In this document: positions 30,801 through 40,073 of the stretch, piece by piece | Layout of the letters: each line of letters begins with the position of its first letter | Position numbering within the stretch: position 1 is the stretch's first letter | Source of the DNA: Pseudoalteromonas sp. MMG010 | GTDB taxonomy: Bacteria; Pseudomonadota; Gammaproteobacteria; Enterobacterales; Alteromonadaceae | NCBI RefSeq assembly: GCF_018100905.1 | Contig: NZ_JAGJEG010000002.1 | Coordinates: 1 to 64,000, forward strand | Length of the DNA: 64,000 nt | Reading direction: 5' to 3' | Notes under the pieces: model-generated | The model's input: only the letters and a program-made list of their open reading frames with translations | What the model was told of the DNA's origin: nothing | The model's database searches: none | Program-made: the position numbers and the translations under genes

Positions 30801-31397
30801 ACCTTAGAAAAATATAATATCAATGAAACCTGGCAAGACATAACAGAGCAGTGGGTTTTAGATGTATTGGCGTGCCCTTTAGATAGCAATACCGATTTAA
30901 GTTTAAGTAAATTAGCACCACAAGAATGTTTGGTTGAAATGGAATTTAATTTGCCATTAACTAAATTGACCGCTCCAGCTTTAAATGAGGTGTTAATTAA
31001 ACATTTTGGTTTTACACAAAGTAAGCTTGATTTTAGCAATGTGAAAGGTTTGCTGAAGGGTTTTATTGATTTAATTTTTTGTTACCAAGGTAAGTATTAC
31101 ATCTTAGATTATAAATCTAATTACTTAGGAAATACGCCTTTAGATTATCAACACGATTTGTTAGAGCAAGCGATGACGAGCCATCAATACCATTTACAGT
31201 ATTTAATATATACAGTGGCGTTGCATAGGCTATTAAAGCAAAGGATAAGCGATTACACGATAGAAACGCATTTAGGCGGTGTGTATTACACATTTTTACG
31301 CGGTATGCCCGCAGGACAAGGTGTGTATTTTAAAAAATTAACCACAGAACAAGTATTAATTTTAGATAGCTTATTTACTCAAGGAACAATGCTATGA
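27819..31397 (+). CDS. recB: Exodeoxyribonuclease V beta chain RecB
   Basis: 1192 residues against 1180 in E. coli; 3'-5' helicase plus nuclease of RecBCD. The Walker A motif is SAGTGKTYTI (about 20-29). The UvrD-type helicase motifs include IDEFQDTDPIQ (about 387-397), GDPKQAIYGFRGAD and KIVTMHASKGLEYP. The C-terminal nuclease active site is KGFIDLIFCYQGKYYILDYKS (about 1083-1103) with the Asp, Asp and Lys seen in E. coli RecB. The ATG has GAAGGAGAG upstream, inside recC. A TGA/ATG overlap of 4 nt joins it to recD. Confidence 0.97.
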   Translation: MQALDPLTMPLIGKSLIEASAGTGKTYTITGLYLRYLLGMQLPGDDHSNINKALTVEQILVVTFTEAATEEIKERVRSRIIAARDALLGQAINDELIEGIIARITDKHRAFDLLDAAAKSMDEAAIFTIHGFCQRMLKQHAFESGVAFNLAFILEERDILLDTLKDFWRSFVYPLDKNKTDAVLSAFSAPESLFAQVSSILNKGNAEITPQVELADVFKAREEYLSLITDFKKAVIDQGFIAAVLKSGLSGSKTPGRKGSLAALESFCHSGDVFFKFGTKNYSFAVWSTESLSDLTNYKKNQSLFSHPLLKMFDKLAALSEAIDDGLKIAIVQHAARWVKKHVKLRKQEQSVITPDDLLTNLHAALQSEQGDTLATKIAQLFPVAMIDEFQDTDPIQYGIFSHIYGQEDTTLAMIGDPKQAIYGFRGADIFTYIGAKEAVDKNKQFTLGTNFRSSSDVVNSVNNIFNKHTNSFIYNDAIPFNKVAAKGKKASEAFFINGKAATAFEFNVFVDEAADELGKPTSKSHGQTQLANYFANKIVSLLTQAKQGHACIGDKAVCAADICILVRDRVEAQLMKTALNKANVASVYLSRESVFNQALSHHLLNFLTALHGQYNEALLRGVLAGPLFCLSYNDIYALNSDENAWQAHLTFFAQLHDMWHSKGAMAMLERLLSHNELSAKWQGLGYNVERWLTDFRHLGEILQQKQIELEGTLRLLRWFAQQVSQQEGETVQVRLESDANLVKIVTMHASKGLEYPLVFMPFASGFREAKEALYHDDTRLIFDLSKSESALQQAEEERLAEDLRLLYVALTRAVHFCSLGVYNIGLGQSKHLAIQKSALGHVLFSDLALTSSQIWRTHLAEFCQQNHAMQYNEFTAQTLLDEGVLLLTSDDDVTLDLNVKSLNVAIERHWRATSFSALTFNKHSEQLAPGRSDEDHDKDEFAELQVEIPSPYSFPKGAKPGSCLHEIFEQIDFTSPITHPTNPQHNLSEVIKNTLEKYNINETWQDITEQWVLDVLACPLDSNTDLSLSKLAPQECLVEMEFNLPLTKLTAPALNEVLIKHFGFTQSKLDFSNVKGLLKGFIDLIFCYQGKYYILDYKSNYLGNTPLDYQHDLLEQAMTSHQYHLQYLIYTVALHRLLKQRISDYTIETHLGGVYYTFLRGMPAGQGVYFKKLTTEQVLILDSLFTQGTML

Positions 31398-33379
31398 ATG
31401 AGTCGTCAATTGTCACACATAGTAGTGAATTATCTAACACTGAGGTTGCTTGCAACCAAGGCCCGGTGCTTAGTTTAGAGCAATATTTATTAAGTGAAAA
31501 TATTATCCGTGTTGTGGATATTAAACTTGCTGAATTACTATGCGACAGCTCAGAGCAAAAAACTGAATTATTTTACATTATATTATTGCTTAGTATTTCG
31601 CAGCAAAGTCAGCACAGCTGCTTAACACTAGATGACATTAATTGGCAAAATCCGTTTAATTTACGTTTTACGAGCGATGCACAAATGAGTACACCTACAC
31701 CGGATATAATCAGCCCCTTTAAAGACACGTTTACCACAGAGTTAGCAATTAATTATTTAAACCAACAAACGTGTGTCGGGGATGATAAACCCTTACAATT
31801 ATTTGCAAGACGATTATATTTCTCTCGATTAGGGACTTATGAGCAAACAATTGCGGCACGTTTAATTAGTATGAGCGATCGCAAGGTAAATATTGATACC
31901 TCCTTGTTAACTAAGTTGTTAAATACGTACTTTCCAAATAAAGACGAGACTAATAACTCCGATATAGATTGGCAAAAAGTGGCGTGTGCAATTGCTGCGA
32001 CTAAAGGGTTTAGTGTAATAACCGGAGGCCCTGGAACAGGTAAAACGACCACGGTGACAAAGCTATTAGCTATTTTGCAATCGCTATATCAACAGGTGCC
32101 GCTAAATATCAAGCTGGTGGCGCCTACTGGTAAAGCGGCTGCTCGTTTAAGTGAATCTATACTTGGGGCAAAGGGCAAACTCAAAGAGACCGCTGAAGAG
32201 ATTAAAGCACTTATTCCCGAAACGGCACAAACGATTCACCGATTGTTGGGGGTAAAACCATTTACTAATAAGTTTAGGCATAACAGTACAAACCCACTGC
32301 ATGTTGATGTGTTGATTATCGATGAAGCGTCTATGGTTGATTTATCGCTGATGGCTAAATTAATTGAAGCATTACCTGCCCATGCACGATTAATATTACT
32401 GGGTGATAAAGATCAACTCACTTCGGTTGATACCGGAAGTGTAATGAGCGATTTGTGCCAAGGATTAGTAATGGGGAAATCGCCTAATTATTCAAGCTCA
32501 CGCTGTGAAGAACTAAATGAATTATGTTTTTCAGGGCGAAAATTAATAGCGCACAACGAACACAGTTGTTTTAAGCTTGCCGATTGTATTGCATTTTTAC
32601 AGCATAGTTATCGTTTTGATAATGATAGTGGCATAGGTAAACTCGCCCGTGCTGTTAATAATAACGATCAAGGTATGTTGCGTTATGTTGAGCAAGAAGT
32701 GAAAAATAAAACGTTTAACGATGTGATCTTTGATTACGACTTTGTAGCTACTCCAATTGAAAAGCTGGTTAATAAAGCTGCGCAGCACTATTCACACTAT
32801 TTAAAGTTAATTCATCAAGGAGCCAGTGCGTTACAAGTGCACGCCGCATTTTCAGATTATCAATTACTTGCAGCTGTACGCGAAGGTGATTATGGGGTTA
32901 ACAGTTTAAATAGCCGGATTGAACGTACACTGCAACAACAAGGTTTAATTAGCTTTAGTGGCGATCAGCGCCATTATACAGGTATGCCTATTATGGTGAG
33001 CCAAAATGATTATCAATTAAAACTGTTTAATGGCGATATTGGTATTTTAATGCCTGATGAAATGGGACAATTAAAAGCCCTGTTTATTGATGAGAAAGGC
33101 AGTGTGCGCGCATTCTCTCCGGCTCGGTTACCCGCCCACGATAAAGTGTTCGTGATGACCATTCATAAATCACAAGGCTCAGAATTTAGCTACACAGCAA
33201 TGATATTGCCGCCATATAAACAAGCAAACATAGGGGTTAATAGGCAATTAGTGTATACAGGGATCACGCGCGCAAAAAATACATTTGAGCTGGTGGCGGA
33301 TAAAAAAGTGTTGCAGCTAGCCATGGCTAAAAGCGTATCAAGAGCTTCGGGGCTTTATGAAAGGTTAATACTAAACTGA
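31394..33379 (+). CDS. recD: Exodeoxyribonuclease V alpha chain RecD
   Basis: 661 residues; E. coli RecD is 608. It is the fast 5'-3' helicase of RecBCD. The Walker A motif is GGPGTGKTTTVTKLLAIL (about 211-228), followed by APTGKAAARL (motif Ia), IIDEASMVDLSLM (motif II), GDKDQL (motif III) and TIHKSQGSEF (motif V, near 590). The N-terminal ~190 residues correspond to the RecB-contacting domain. A roughly 50-residue stretch after LCQGLVMGK (about 352-400) is longer than in E. coli and is partly responsible for the length. Terminator follows. Confidence 0.95.
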   Translation: MNESSIVTHSSELSNTEVACNQGPVLSLEQYLLSENIIRVVDIKLAELLCDSSEQKTELFYIILLLSISQQSQHSCLTLDDINWQNPFNLRFTSDAQMSTPTPDIISPFKDTFTTELAINYLNQQTCVGDDKPLQLFARRLYFSRLGTYEQTIAARLISMSDRKVNIDTSLLTKLLNTYFPNKDETNNSDIDWQKVACAIAATKGFSVITGGPGTGKTTTVTKLLAILQSLYQQVPLNIKLVAPTGKAAARLSESILGAKGKLKETAEEIKALIPETAQTIHRLLGVKPFTNKFRHNSTNPLHVDVLIIDEASMVDLSLMAKLIEALPAHARLILLGDKDQLTSVDTGSVMSDLCQGLVMGKSPNYSSSRCEELNELCFSGRKLIAHNEHSCFKLADCIAFLQHSYRFDNDSGIGKLARAVNNNDQGMLRYVEQEVKNKTFNDVIFDYDFVATPIEKLVNKAAQHYSHYLKLIHQGASALQVHAAFSDYQLLAAVREGDYGVNSLNSRIERTLQQQGLISFSGDQRHYTGMPIMVSQNDYQLKLFNGDIGILMPDEMGQLKALFIDEKGSVRAFSPARLPAHDKVFVMTIHKSQGSEFSYTAMILPPYKQANIGVNRQLVYTGITRAKNTFELVADKKVLQLAMAKSVSRASGLYERLILN

Positions 33380-33420
33380 GCAATTATACGATTTAAAATG
33401 ACTCAACTTACATAACAAAA

Positions 33421-33455
33421 CAGGGTTTGCTAATAGCAAACCCTGCTTATTTTTA
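33421..33455. terminator. Bidirectional terminator between recD and ttcA
   Basis: 10-bp perfect stem CAGGGTTTGC (33421-33430) / GCAAACCCTG (33436-33445), loop TAATA, with CTTATTTTT on the plus side and TTTTGTT on the minus side. Confidence 0.85.
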
Positions 33456-34367
33456 ACTTAAGTTTATTGTTACAACATCGTTGTTGAGTGTTGACTCATC
33501 GGGTGTATTGACAGGTTGTTTAGGTATATCAGGTTTATCTAAAGCAATATCCCCTCCATCGACAACGTCACCGGTTTGTAAGTTTTCAAAATCAAACAAG
33601 TTTGTATCGGCTAAATGCGAAGGGACTACATTTTGCATCGCCGTAAATATACTTTCAATTCGCCCAGGATGGTCTTTGTTCCATTGGGCTAACATATTTT
33701 TTGTATGTTTACGTTGTAGGTTCTCCTGCGAACCACATAAATTACACGGAATAATAGGATAGCCTTGACTAAAAGCATATGTAGTAATGTCGGCTTCTTT
33801 ACAATAAGCAAGAGGACGAATAACCATATGTTCGCCGTTATCACTCATTAGTTTTGCTGGCATGCTTTTTAATTTTCCGCCATAAAACATATTTAAAAAG
33901 AGTGTTTCGATCATATCGTCACGGTGGTGGCCTAATGCAATTTTAGTGGCACCTAATTCTTTTGCTGTACGGTATAAAATGCCTCGACGTAAACGCGAAC
34001 AAAGTGAACAGGTTGTTTTACCTTCAGGAATAATATCGGTGACAATACTGTAGGTGTCTTCTTCTACAATTTTATATTCGATGTTTTGTTGATCAAGATA
34101 CTCTGGCAACACATGCTCAGGAAACCCAGGTTGTTTTTGATCAAGATTAACCACAAATAATTCAAAATTAATAGGGGCTACACGTTTTAGGTGTTTGAGC
34201 ATATCAAGCATTGTGTAGCTATCTTTGCCTCCAGATAAGCACACCATAATACGATCGCCTTCTTCAATCATATTGAAGTCCATAACCGCTTGACCGGTTA
34301 GGCGACGTAGGCGTTTTTCTAGCTTATTAAAGTTGTATTGAGCTTTTGCTTGGGCTGAATTAGACAC
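33453..34367 (-). CDS. ttcA: tRNA 2-thiocytidine(32) biosynthesis protein TtcA
   Basis: 304 residues. The PP-loop ATP-binding motif SGGKDS (about 45-50) is intact, and the Cys pair of CSLCSR (about 120-125) plus the later CNLC (about 211-214) fit the iron-sulfur cluster ligands of TtcA. It thiolates cytidine 32 in tRNA. The C-terminal ~50 residues ([14 protein letters not shown]) are poorly conserved. It has no close upstream neighbour in the same operon: uspE ends 88 bp before its start. Confidence 0.95.
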   Translation of the reverse strand: MSNSAQAKAQYNFNKLEKRLRRLTGQAVMDFNMIEEGDRIMVCLSGGKDSYTMLDMLKHLKRVAPINFELFVVNLDQKQPGFPEHVLPEYLDQQNIEYKIVEEDTYSIVTDIIPEGKTTCSLCSRLRRGILYRTAKELGATKIALGHHRDDMIETLFLNMFYGGKLKSMPAKLMSDNGEHMVIRPLAYCKEADITTYAFSQGYPIIPCNLCGSQENLQRKHTKNMLAQWNKDHPGRIESIFTAMQNVVPSHLADTNLFDFENLQTGDVVDGGDIALDKPDIPKQPVNTPDESTLNNDVVTINLS

Positions 34368-34455
34368 AGCGCCCCCTTATATAACAATGCGGCAAAATTA
34401 TCGGTAAAATAAAGGGGCGTATTATAAGCTTAAATTGGCGTGTAGCAAAATCAAT

Positions 34456-35382
34456 TTATGATTTTGCTAACGGACTGATATAACCATCGGGTTTTAATGC
34501 TAAAACATCGCAATCTAAACTATCGATTACATGCTCAGCAGTGTTACCGACTAATGCGGCGCTTAAACCAGTACGTCCGACGGTCCCTATAACAACCAGC
34601 TCACTGTTTAAGCGTTTGGCTACATGAGGTAAAACATCTTCGGGTAAGCCTTCTTCTATATAACATTGATGAGGGCCTAAATTAAACTCATGTGCGAGTT
34701 TATGGGTCGAGGCGATATGATGATTTTTAACTGATTCATTGTAATCACAAGGGTTAAATTCGGGGATTTCAATTGCAATATTAATAGGCGTGGCTGGGTA
34801 CGCATTAACAAGGTTTAAGTTTGCGCCCGCTAAATCAGCCAAAAACAGAGCATCTTTAATTATCCGCTTATTTAGGTCTCGATGTTGCTGGTTTTCACTA
34901 ACGGCATTAACCGAGGCTAAAATATTTCCATTTTCTGGCCAAGACATTTCTTTTACAAATAACACTGGAGTGGGGCATTTTCTAACTAAGTGCCAGTCTG
35001 TGGGAGTAAATATAACCGATTTTAAGGTGTCGTGCTGATGTGTGCTTTTTATAACTAAATCAAACTGTTGCTCTATCACTGTGGTTATAATTGCTTCGAA
35101 TGGGCGGTTTTGCCAAAGCACTTGAGTGGTGATATTGAGTTGGCTATATGGGGAAATTAAATCTTCTAGCCAGAGTTCGCGATCTTTAATGACAGCATTT
35201 CGCATTGCTTCTCGTTCATCTGAGGAGAGCATGGTGGTCATTTCGTAAGAAAAATCGTAAACAGTCATAAAGGCGGTGATTGCAGCGCCTGTTTTTTTTG
35301 CAAGTTCTATTGAGCGAGATAAACCATGTTGATCATCTTTAGTGGGATCAATAACCACTAATATATTTTTTATCGTGTTCAT
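34456..35382 (-). CDS. uspE: Universal stress protein UspE
   Basis: 308 residues with two tandem Usp domains (about 1-150 and 155-305), each with an alpha/beta fold; the second carries GTVGRTGLSAALVGNTAEHV, the ATP-binding-like GxxGxS/T loop. E. coli UspE is 316 residues and also neighbours fnr. It is separated from fnr by about 89 bp containing an FNR-like site, suggesting its own oxygen-responsive promoter as well as read-through from fnr. Confidence 0.9.
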   Translation of the reverse strand: MNTIKNILVVIDPTKDDQHGLSRSIELAKKTGAAITAFMTVYDFSYEMTTMLSSDEREAMRNAVIKDRELWLEDLISPYSQLNITTQVLWQNRPFEAIITTVIEQQFDLVIKSTHQHDTLKSVIFTPTDWHLVRKCPTPVLFVKEMSWPENGNILASVNAVSENQQHRDLNKRIIKDALFLADLAGANLNLVNAYPATPINIAIEIPEFNPCDYNESVKNHHIASTHKLAHEFNLGPHQCYIEEGLPEDVLPHVAKRLNSELVVIGTVGRTGLSAALVGNTAEHVIDSLDCDVLALKPDGYISPLAKS

Positions 35383-35461
35383 GTGCTACTCCATCTACTT
35401 AACTGATGCACTTTGAGTGTAACGCAAATTCAGTTTAGTTAAAGTAGTAGCAAACGTTTAA

Positions 35462-35475
35462 TTGTTTTAAATCAA
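35462..35475 (-). promoter_or_regulatory. FNR-like binding site upstream of uspE
   Basis: TTGTTTTAAATCAA matches the consensus TTGAT-N4-ATCAA at 9 of 10 defined positions. It overlaps the fnr stop codon (35472-35474) and lies about 80 bp before uspE. A -41.5 placement puts the start of transcription near 35427; TAAACT (minus strand, 35432-35437) is a plausible -10. Confidence 0.6.
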
Positions 35476-36209
35476 CAAGACGGCTTAATTGCTGCTTTTT
35501 GCGCTAAAATATCAGCATCAAGTATCGTAATAAATTTAGCTTCAACTTTTATAAAGCCTTCTTTTTGAAAACGGCTCAATAAACGGCTAATTGTTTCTAC
35601 TGTAAGGCCTAAATAATTACCAATTTCACCACGTGTCATGGTTAATCTAAATTCTTTGCGCGAAAAACCACGCTCACCAAAACGTTCAGATAAGTTAAAA
35701 ATGAAACTCGCTACTCGCTCTTCGGCTGTTTTTTTATTGAGCGATAACAACATTTGCTGATCATAGTTAATTTCACTACTCATTAAACGCATAATTTGCT
35801 GGCGTAATTTAGGTAACCTTCCTGCTAATTCATCTAATGTATCAAAAGGTATTTCGCAAACCATCGCGGTTTCGAGCGCTTGCGAAAAGCTTTGATGTGC
35901 CATTTTATTAATCGCATCAAAACCAACTAAATCACCGGCTAAATGAAAGCCGGTAATTTGTTCTTCACCTTGCTCTGATAGGGTATAAGATTTAAACGAG
36001 CCAGAACGCACAGCATAAATAGCTGTCAGCGGCATCGCTGACTTAACCAGGTAATCGCCTTTATGGAGCGGTTTTTTACGCTCTATGATTTCGTCAAGCT
36101 TATCCATTTCTTGGCCATTTAATGAAAAAGGCAAGCAAAGTTGACTAATACTACAATTGTTACAACTAATTGCGCAGTTACTTTTAGCGCGGTTTTGAGA
36201 AAATTCCAT
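35472..36209 (-). CDS. fnr: Oxygen-sensing transcription regulator FNR
   Basis: 245 residues; E. coli FNR is 250. The four Cys expected to hold the [4Fe-4S] cluster are present: Cys16, Cys19 and Cys25 in [10 protein letters not shown], and the Cys of MVCEIPF (about 118). The first Cys of the N-terminal group is Cys12. The cyclic-nucleotide-like domain (IRSG-type [25 protein letters not shown]) and the C-terminal helix-turn-helix with [13 protein letters not shown] match E. coli FNR closely. It begins 10 bp after the SafE-like gene and follows the cbb3 assembly genes, so it is likely their co-transcribed partner. Confidence 0.96.
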   Translation of the reverse strand: MEFSQNRAKSNCAISCNNCSISQLCLPFSLNGQEMDKLDEIIERKKPLHKGDYLVKSAMPLTAIYAVRSGSFKSYTLSEQGEEQITGFHLAGDLVGFDAINKMAHQSFSQALETAMVCEIPFDTLDELAGRLPKLRQQIMRLMSSEINYDQQMLLSLNKKTAEERVASFIFNLSERFGERGFSRKEFRLTMTRGEIGNYLGLTVETISRLLSRFQKEGFIKVEAKFITILDADILAQKAAIKPSC

Positions 36210-36219
36210 ACCTTTAAAC

Positions 36220-36894
36220 CTATACTTGCAGCAATTTGTCAGTTGCTATTATTAATAAGTAAACACCATACCAAATTAAAATACTACCGAACACTATACG
36301 GGTACAAAAATGATTAATAAGCTTATTTAAACGTTGCGCCATTATGGCAACGGTGATCATTGCAGGAAATGTACCTAAAGCAAAAAATAACATGGTGATT
36401 GCGCCATCGATAGCGCTTGGACTGGTCATGGCCCATGTTAAAGCCGAATATACTAAGCCACACGGTAACCAACCCCATAATGCACCATACCCAACGGCTT
36501 TAAACGGCGAGTTAACGGGTAAAAAATAACTGTTTAATTTAACCAAGTGTTGCCAGATAAGCCATTTTCCAAATCTTTCAATCCATTGTAGGCTTGCCCC
36601 TAATCGTATTATATAAATGCCCATTAGTAAGATAAAGAACGCCGCTATAAAAGATAATGCGAGTGAAAAAAAATGGTTTTGTTTTGCAAATTCACTGCTT
36701 ATTCCGGCCACTAAGGCGCCAGCTAACATATAGCTTAATGCCCGGCCGATGTTGTAACAAACTGAATATAAAATACTTTGCTTTTTATTAGCAGCCAATT
36801 GTAGGGAGCTTGCAATACCGCCGCACATAGCAACACAATGCCCGCTGCCGATTAGGCCCATAATAAATGCACTGGCATAAATAGATTCAATCAT
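36220..36894 (-). CDS. TauE/SafE-family membrane protein of the cbb3 cluster
   Basis: 224 residues from the ATG at 36894 ([10 protein letters not shown]), which overlaps ccoS by 8 nt. The frame also opens at a TTG (36927) and an ATG (36921) inside ccoS. About six membrane helices. The first helix carries HCVAMCGG (about 18-25 of this form), a His/Cys motif suited to copper, seen in relatives encoded beside cbb3 oxidase assembly genes. [14 protein letters not shown] lies in the second half. Most likely it helps supply copper to the oxidase, but that is inferred from context. Confidence 0.8.
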   Translation of the reverse strand: MIESIYASAFIMGLIGSGHCVAMCGGIASSLQLAANKKQSILYSVCYNIGRALSYMLAGALVAGISSEFAKQNHFFSLALSFIAAFFILLMGIYIIRLGASLQWIERFGKWLIWQHLVKLNSYFLPVNSPFKAVGYGALWGWLPCGLVYSALTWAMTSPSAIDGAITMLFFALGTFPAMITVAIMAQRLNKLINHFCTRIVFGSILIWYGVYLLIIATDKLLQV

Positions 36895-37054
36895 TACTGT
36901 TTTTATGTTGTTCTTTGTCATCTTCAAACAAAATACTATGACCTTGTTTGTTTAAATCAGAAAATTGTTCACTTTTAACTGCCCAAAAAAAGACCCCAAT
37001 CGCAATGAGCACAAACAGAATCGCAATGGGGATTAACACATAAATAATACTCAT
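36887..37054 (-). CDS. ccoS: cbb3 oxidase assembly protein CcoS
   Basis: A 55-codon gene, too short for most ORF cut-offs. It starts with MSIIYVLIPIAILFVLIAIG and continues VFFWAVKSEQFSDLNKQG, ending [15 protein letters not shown]. The FxWAxxxxQFxDL signature and single helix are those of CcoS/FixS, needed for haem/copper insertion into CcoN. The ATG overlaps the ccoI stop by 4 nt (ATGA), and its stop lies inside the SafE-like gene's start region, so the three are translationally coupled. Confidence 0.92.
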   Translation of the reverse strand: MSIIYVLIPIAILFVLIAIGVFFWAVKSEQFSDLNKQGHSILFEDDKEQHKNSND

Positions 37055-39426
37055 AACTTTAATAACCTTAATGAATTACATATCACAATGATTGAGCTTG
37101 CAGACATCCCAATGACTGCCATCCAAGGCGCAACAAGTCCTAAAGCAGCTAAAGGTAATATTGAGCCATTGTACAATAACGACAGGGCTAAGTTTTGTTT
37201 TATAATACGTTGAGTTTGCTTAGCAACCTTTAATAAATGATCGATTGATGCTAAATCACTGTTAAGTAGCAGTACATCTGCGGCATTTTTAGAAATATCA
37301 GCGCCGGTTTCCATGGCAATAGATAAATGGGCGCTTGCAAATACAGGGCTGTCATTCACACCATCCCCAATCATAGCAACGATATGTTGTTGCGAGGCCC
37401 ATTGCTCAACTGCACGTTGTTTATCTTGCGGTGAACAGGCGCTGCGCTGGCTATTTAATTGCAATTGTTTTGCTACTCGAGCTCCCGCATCAGAGGCATC
37501 ACCGGTGAGCATATGGCAACTTAAATTTTGTTTTTGTAATGACGCAATTAAGTTAGCCGCATCAGGTTTGATATTATCTTTAAAATAAAAGCGGGCGATC
37601 AGTTGTTTATTTGCATATAAACTCGCTTGAGCATTTGATTTTTCACTGTCAAACCATCCACTTTTACCAATGGCATAATGTGTCCCTGCAATAAATGCAC
37701 TAATGCCTTGTCCTGGGTGCACTTTTACATCATTTACTTGAGTTAATGAATCATCATATTTTAAAAATGCAGTGGCGATAGGGTGTTCAGAGTAACGCTC
37801 TAATTGCGCTGCGATAGTTAATACTTGCTCTTTGCTGTAGTCACTATGAATAACATCGACCGCATCTAAACTAAACTTACCTTGTGTTAATGTGCCCGTT
37901 TTATCAAAGGCAAAAAGGGTTAATTTAGGCAGAGTTTCAAGTACATGTGCTTGTTTAATTAAAATACCTTTTTGTGTGAGCGTTGCCACAGCACAGGTCA
38001 GCGCGGTTGGAATAGCTAAACTAAGTGCACAAGGGCAGGTGGCGACTAACACAGAGATGGTGATCCAAAATGCATGCTCTGGGTCTAGTTGATACCAGCC
38101 AATTGCAGTAAGAGAAGCAAAGATAAGTAATGCTGCAACGAACCACTGGGCAACTTTATCGGTGATTTCAACTAATTTAGGTCGCTTGGTTAAGGCATTA
38201 TGTTGTAAACGTATAATTTGGTTTAATAACGTATTTTGACCAATTTTATTAATTTGTATTGTGATCACACCATCGTGATTAACACACCCAGCATAAACAT
38301 TTTGACCAATATGTTTATTAACAGGTTGGTGTTCTCCTGTCATCATTGATTCATCGACCGTGGTATTTCCTGCGATCAGCTCGCCATCGGCTGGAATAGT
38401 TTCACCGGCTTTTATCAATACAATGTCATTAAGTTTTAGCTTTTTGGCAGCAATAATTTGCTCGACACCTTGCTCGTTAAGTGTACGAGCCGTAAGGGGT
38501 AATAATTTTTGCAAATTAGCGGTAAATTCACTCGCTTTTAACCGGGCTCTAAATTCAAGGTATTTACCTAATAAAAGCAAAAAGGTAAACATACATACAG
38601 ACTCAAAATACACTTCACCGACTTGCATAAAGGTAGCGTAACAACTGGCACTATATGCACCAAAAATAGCCAGTGATACGGGTAGGTCCATATTTAGCTG
38701 CTTTGATTTCAAGCCATTGATTGCATTAGTTAAAAAGGGTAGTGCGCTGTAAAGTACAACCGGTGTAGCTAATGCTAAACTAATCCATCTAAAATATTGC
38801 TCAAAGTTACTTTCCATCCCTGAAAACATGCCAAAATACATAGCGAATGCAAACATCATGACTTGCATCGTCATCAACCCTGCAACACCAAGGCGGCGGA
38901 TATATGCTTTAGCAACATGTTGTTTTTGTTGTGCTTCTATATCTGATTGGAAAGGGTAGGCTTTATAGCCAATTTGAGCGAGTGCGGTGATAATTTCACT
39001 TAATGGAGTTGTGTGTTTATCCCATTGGATCATTGCGCGATTAGTCGATGTGTTTACATCAACGCGTTTCACACTGTTTAAGCTCAGTAACTGTTTCTCG
39101 ATAAGCCAAGCACACGCAGCACATGTAATACCTTCAACACTGAGTAATACTTCTGAAATGCCTTGGTTGGTGGCAATAAACTCATCTTGAATATCTTCGT
39201 TATCATAGCTTTTTATAAATTGCAGTTGCTCTGGGACCAACTGCTCAACTTTACCCGCAGTAACGGTGCGGTATTTATAATAATCGGTCATCCCTTGAGT
39301 AACAATGTTTTGCGCTACGGCCTGACAGCCAATACAACACATTGGCTGTGATACATCATCTATAATGACCGATTCGTTAAAGCCTTTAGGAATAGGCTCT
39401 AAGCAATGAAAACAGAGTTTACTCAT
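37051..39426 (-). CDS. ccoI: Copper-translocating P1B-type ATPase CcoI (FixI)
   Basis: 791 residues. Unusual N-terminus with CFHC (5-8) and a CCIGC (about 30-34) zinc/copper-like cluster, as in FixI. A heavy-metal-associated domain follows with GITCAACAW (about 94-102). The membrane copper motif CPC occurs in TCPCALSLAIP, the phosphorylation site is FDKTGTLTQG, and the hinge is MIGDGVNDSPVFA. It supplies copper for cbb3 oxidase assembly. The gene is 7 bp after the FixH-type gene and overlaps ccoS by 4 nt. Confidence 0.95.
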   Translation of the reverse strand: MSKLCFHCLEPIPKGFNESVIIDDVSQPMCCIGCQAVAQNIVTQGMTDYYKYRTVTAGKVEQLVPEQLQFIKSYDNEDIQDEFIATNQGISEVLLSVEGITCAACAWLIEKQLLSLNSVKRVDVNTSTNRAMIQWDKHTTPLSEIITALAQIGYKAYPFQSDIEAQQKQHVAKAYIRRLGVAGLMTMQVMMFAFAMYFGMFSGMESNFEQYFRWISLALATPVVLYSALPFLTNAINGLKSKQLNMDLPVSLAIFGAYSASCYATFMQVGEVYFESVCMFTFLLLLGKYLEFRARLKASEFTANLQKLLPLTARTLNEQGVEQIIAAKKLKLNDIVLIKAGETIPADGELIAGNTTVDESMMTGEHQPVNKHIGQNVYAGCVNHDGVITIQINKIGQNTLLNQIIRLQHNALTKRPKLVEITDKVAQWFVAALLIFASLTAIGWYQLDPEHAFWITISVLVATCPCALSLAIPTALTCAVATLTQKGILIKQAHVLETLPKLTLFAFDKTGTLTQGKFSLDAVDVIHSDYSKEQVLTIAAQLERYSEHPIATAFLKYDDSLTQVNDVKVHPGQGISAFIAGTHYAIGKSGWFDSEKSNAQASLYANKQLIARFYFKDNIKPDAANLIASLQKQNLSCHMLTGDASDAGARVAKQLQLNSQRSACSPQDKQRAVEQWASQQHIVAMIGDGVNDSPVFASAHLSIAMETGADISKNAADVLLLNSDLASIDHLLKVAKQTQRIIKQNLALSLLYNGSILPLAALGLVAPWMAVIGMSASSIIVICNSLRLLKL

Positions 39427-39433
39427 TGATTGA

Positions 39434-39925
39434 TTACTTATACTTAGGGGTAACAGCTACGACTTCGGTGGTTGGTAATAGTACATTTTCTTTTAGTTTC
39501 CAGCTTTGGTCGATGGGTTCAATAAAAACTGAATAAGCACCTGGCGTGTATGCATCTAATAAGGCTGTAAATTCTTGGTTAGCATTTTTAGTTAATGTCG
39601 CTGAAAAATCGTGAGCTTTAATCGTTCTATGATAAAACGAGACTTTTAAAGCGGTTACTTTAGTGCTATCACCTTTATTAAATTTAAAGCTAATGCGTTC
39701 GTCAGTGATGTTTAAATCACCGTGAAGGTAAAGTGCTTTGGCTTTTTCAAACTTACTTAGCTCTAAATTTATCGCTTTACCTTCTTTATAATAATCATCA
39801 ATCACCATGTCTGGTCCATTACCAATCGCGGTAAAAATTAAAGTAACGCAGCCAATAATAGCGGCTAAAGGGAAGGCGATTAAAAACCAAGGCCAGAAGT
39901 TTTTATACCAAGGAGTAGGTTGCAT
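39434..39925 (-). CDS. ccoH: FixH/CcoH-type cbb3 assembly protein
   Basis: 163 residues with an N-terminal membrane helix (about 9-33, WPWFLIAFPLAAIIGCVTLIF) and a periplasmic beta-rich domain; the motif DYYKEGKAINLEL (about 44-56) is typical of FixH. In other species the protein stabilises the cbb3 complex. It lies between a terminator (39983-40012) and ccoI, so it starts the assembly-gene transcript. Only about 57 bp separates its start from that terminator, leaving a short promoter region; some read-through from ccoP may contribute. Confidence 0.88.
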   Translation of the reverse strand: MQPTPWYKNFWPWFLIAFPLAAIIGCVTLIFTAIGNGPDMVIDDYYKEGKAINLELSKFEKAKALYLHGDLNITDERISFKFNKGDSTKVTALKVSFYHRTIKAHDFSATLTKNANQEFTALLDAYTPGAYSVFIEPIDQSWKLKENVLLPTTEVVAVTPKYK

Positions 39926-39982
39926 AGTGACTCTAAAATTAGTTTTGATAAGTTATTTTATCGTAATTATGGTTAAAAAACT

Positions 39983-40012
39983 AAAAAAAAGCCTCCAAGA
40001 GGAGGCTTTTTT
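39983..40012 (-). terminator. Terminator of the ccoNOQP operon
   Basis: Stem GCCTCC (39991-39996) / GGAGGC (40001-40006), loop AAGA, and an eight-base U tract on the minus strand. It lies about 60 bp after ccoP. The plus strand also has a run of T. Confidence 0.88.
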
Positions 40013-40073
40013 GATTTCGATTAATTAATTGATATAAATAAACTAATTTATAAACACCTAATTAACTAATCGC

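Noticed and set aside
39926-39982. FNR site before the ccoH gene
   Set aside because: TTTTGATAAG gives one half-site only; the other half does not match.
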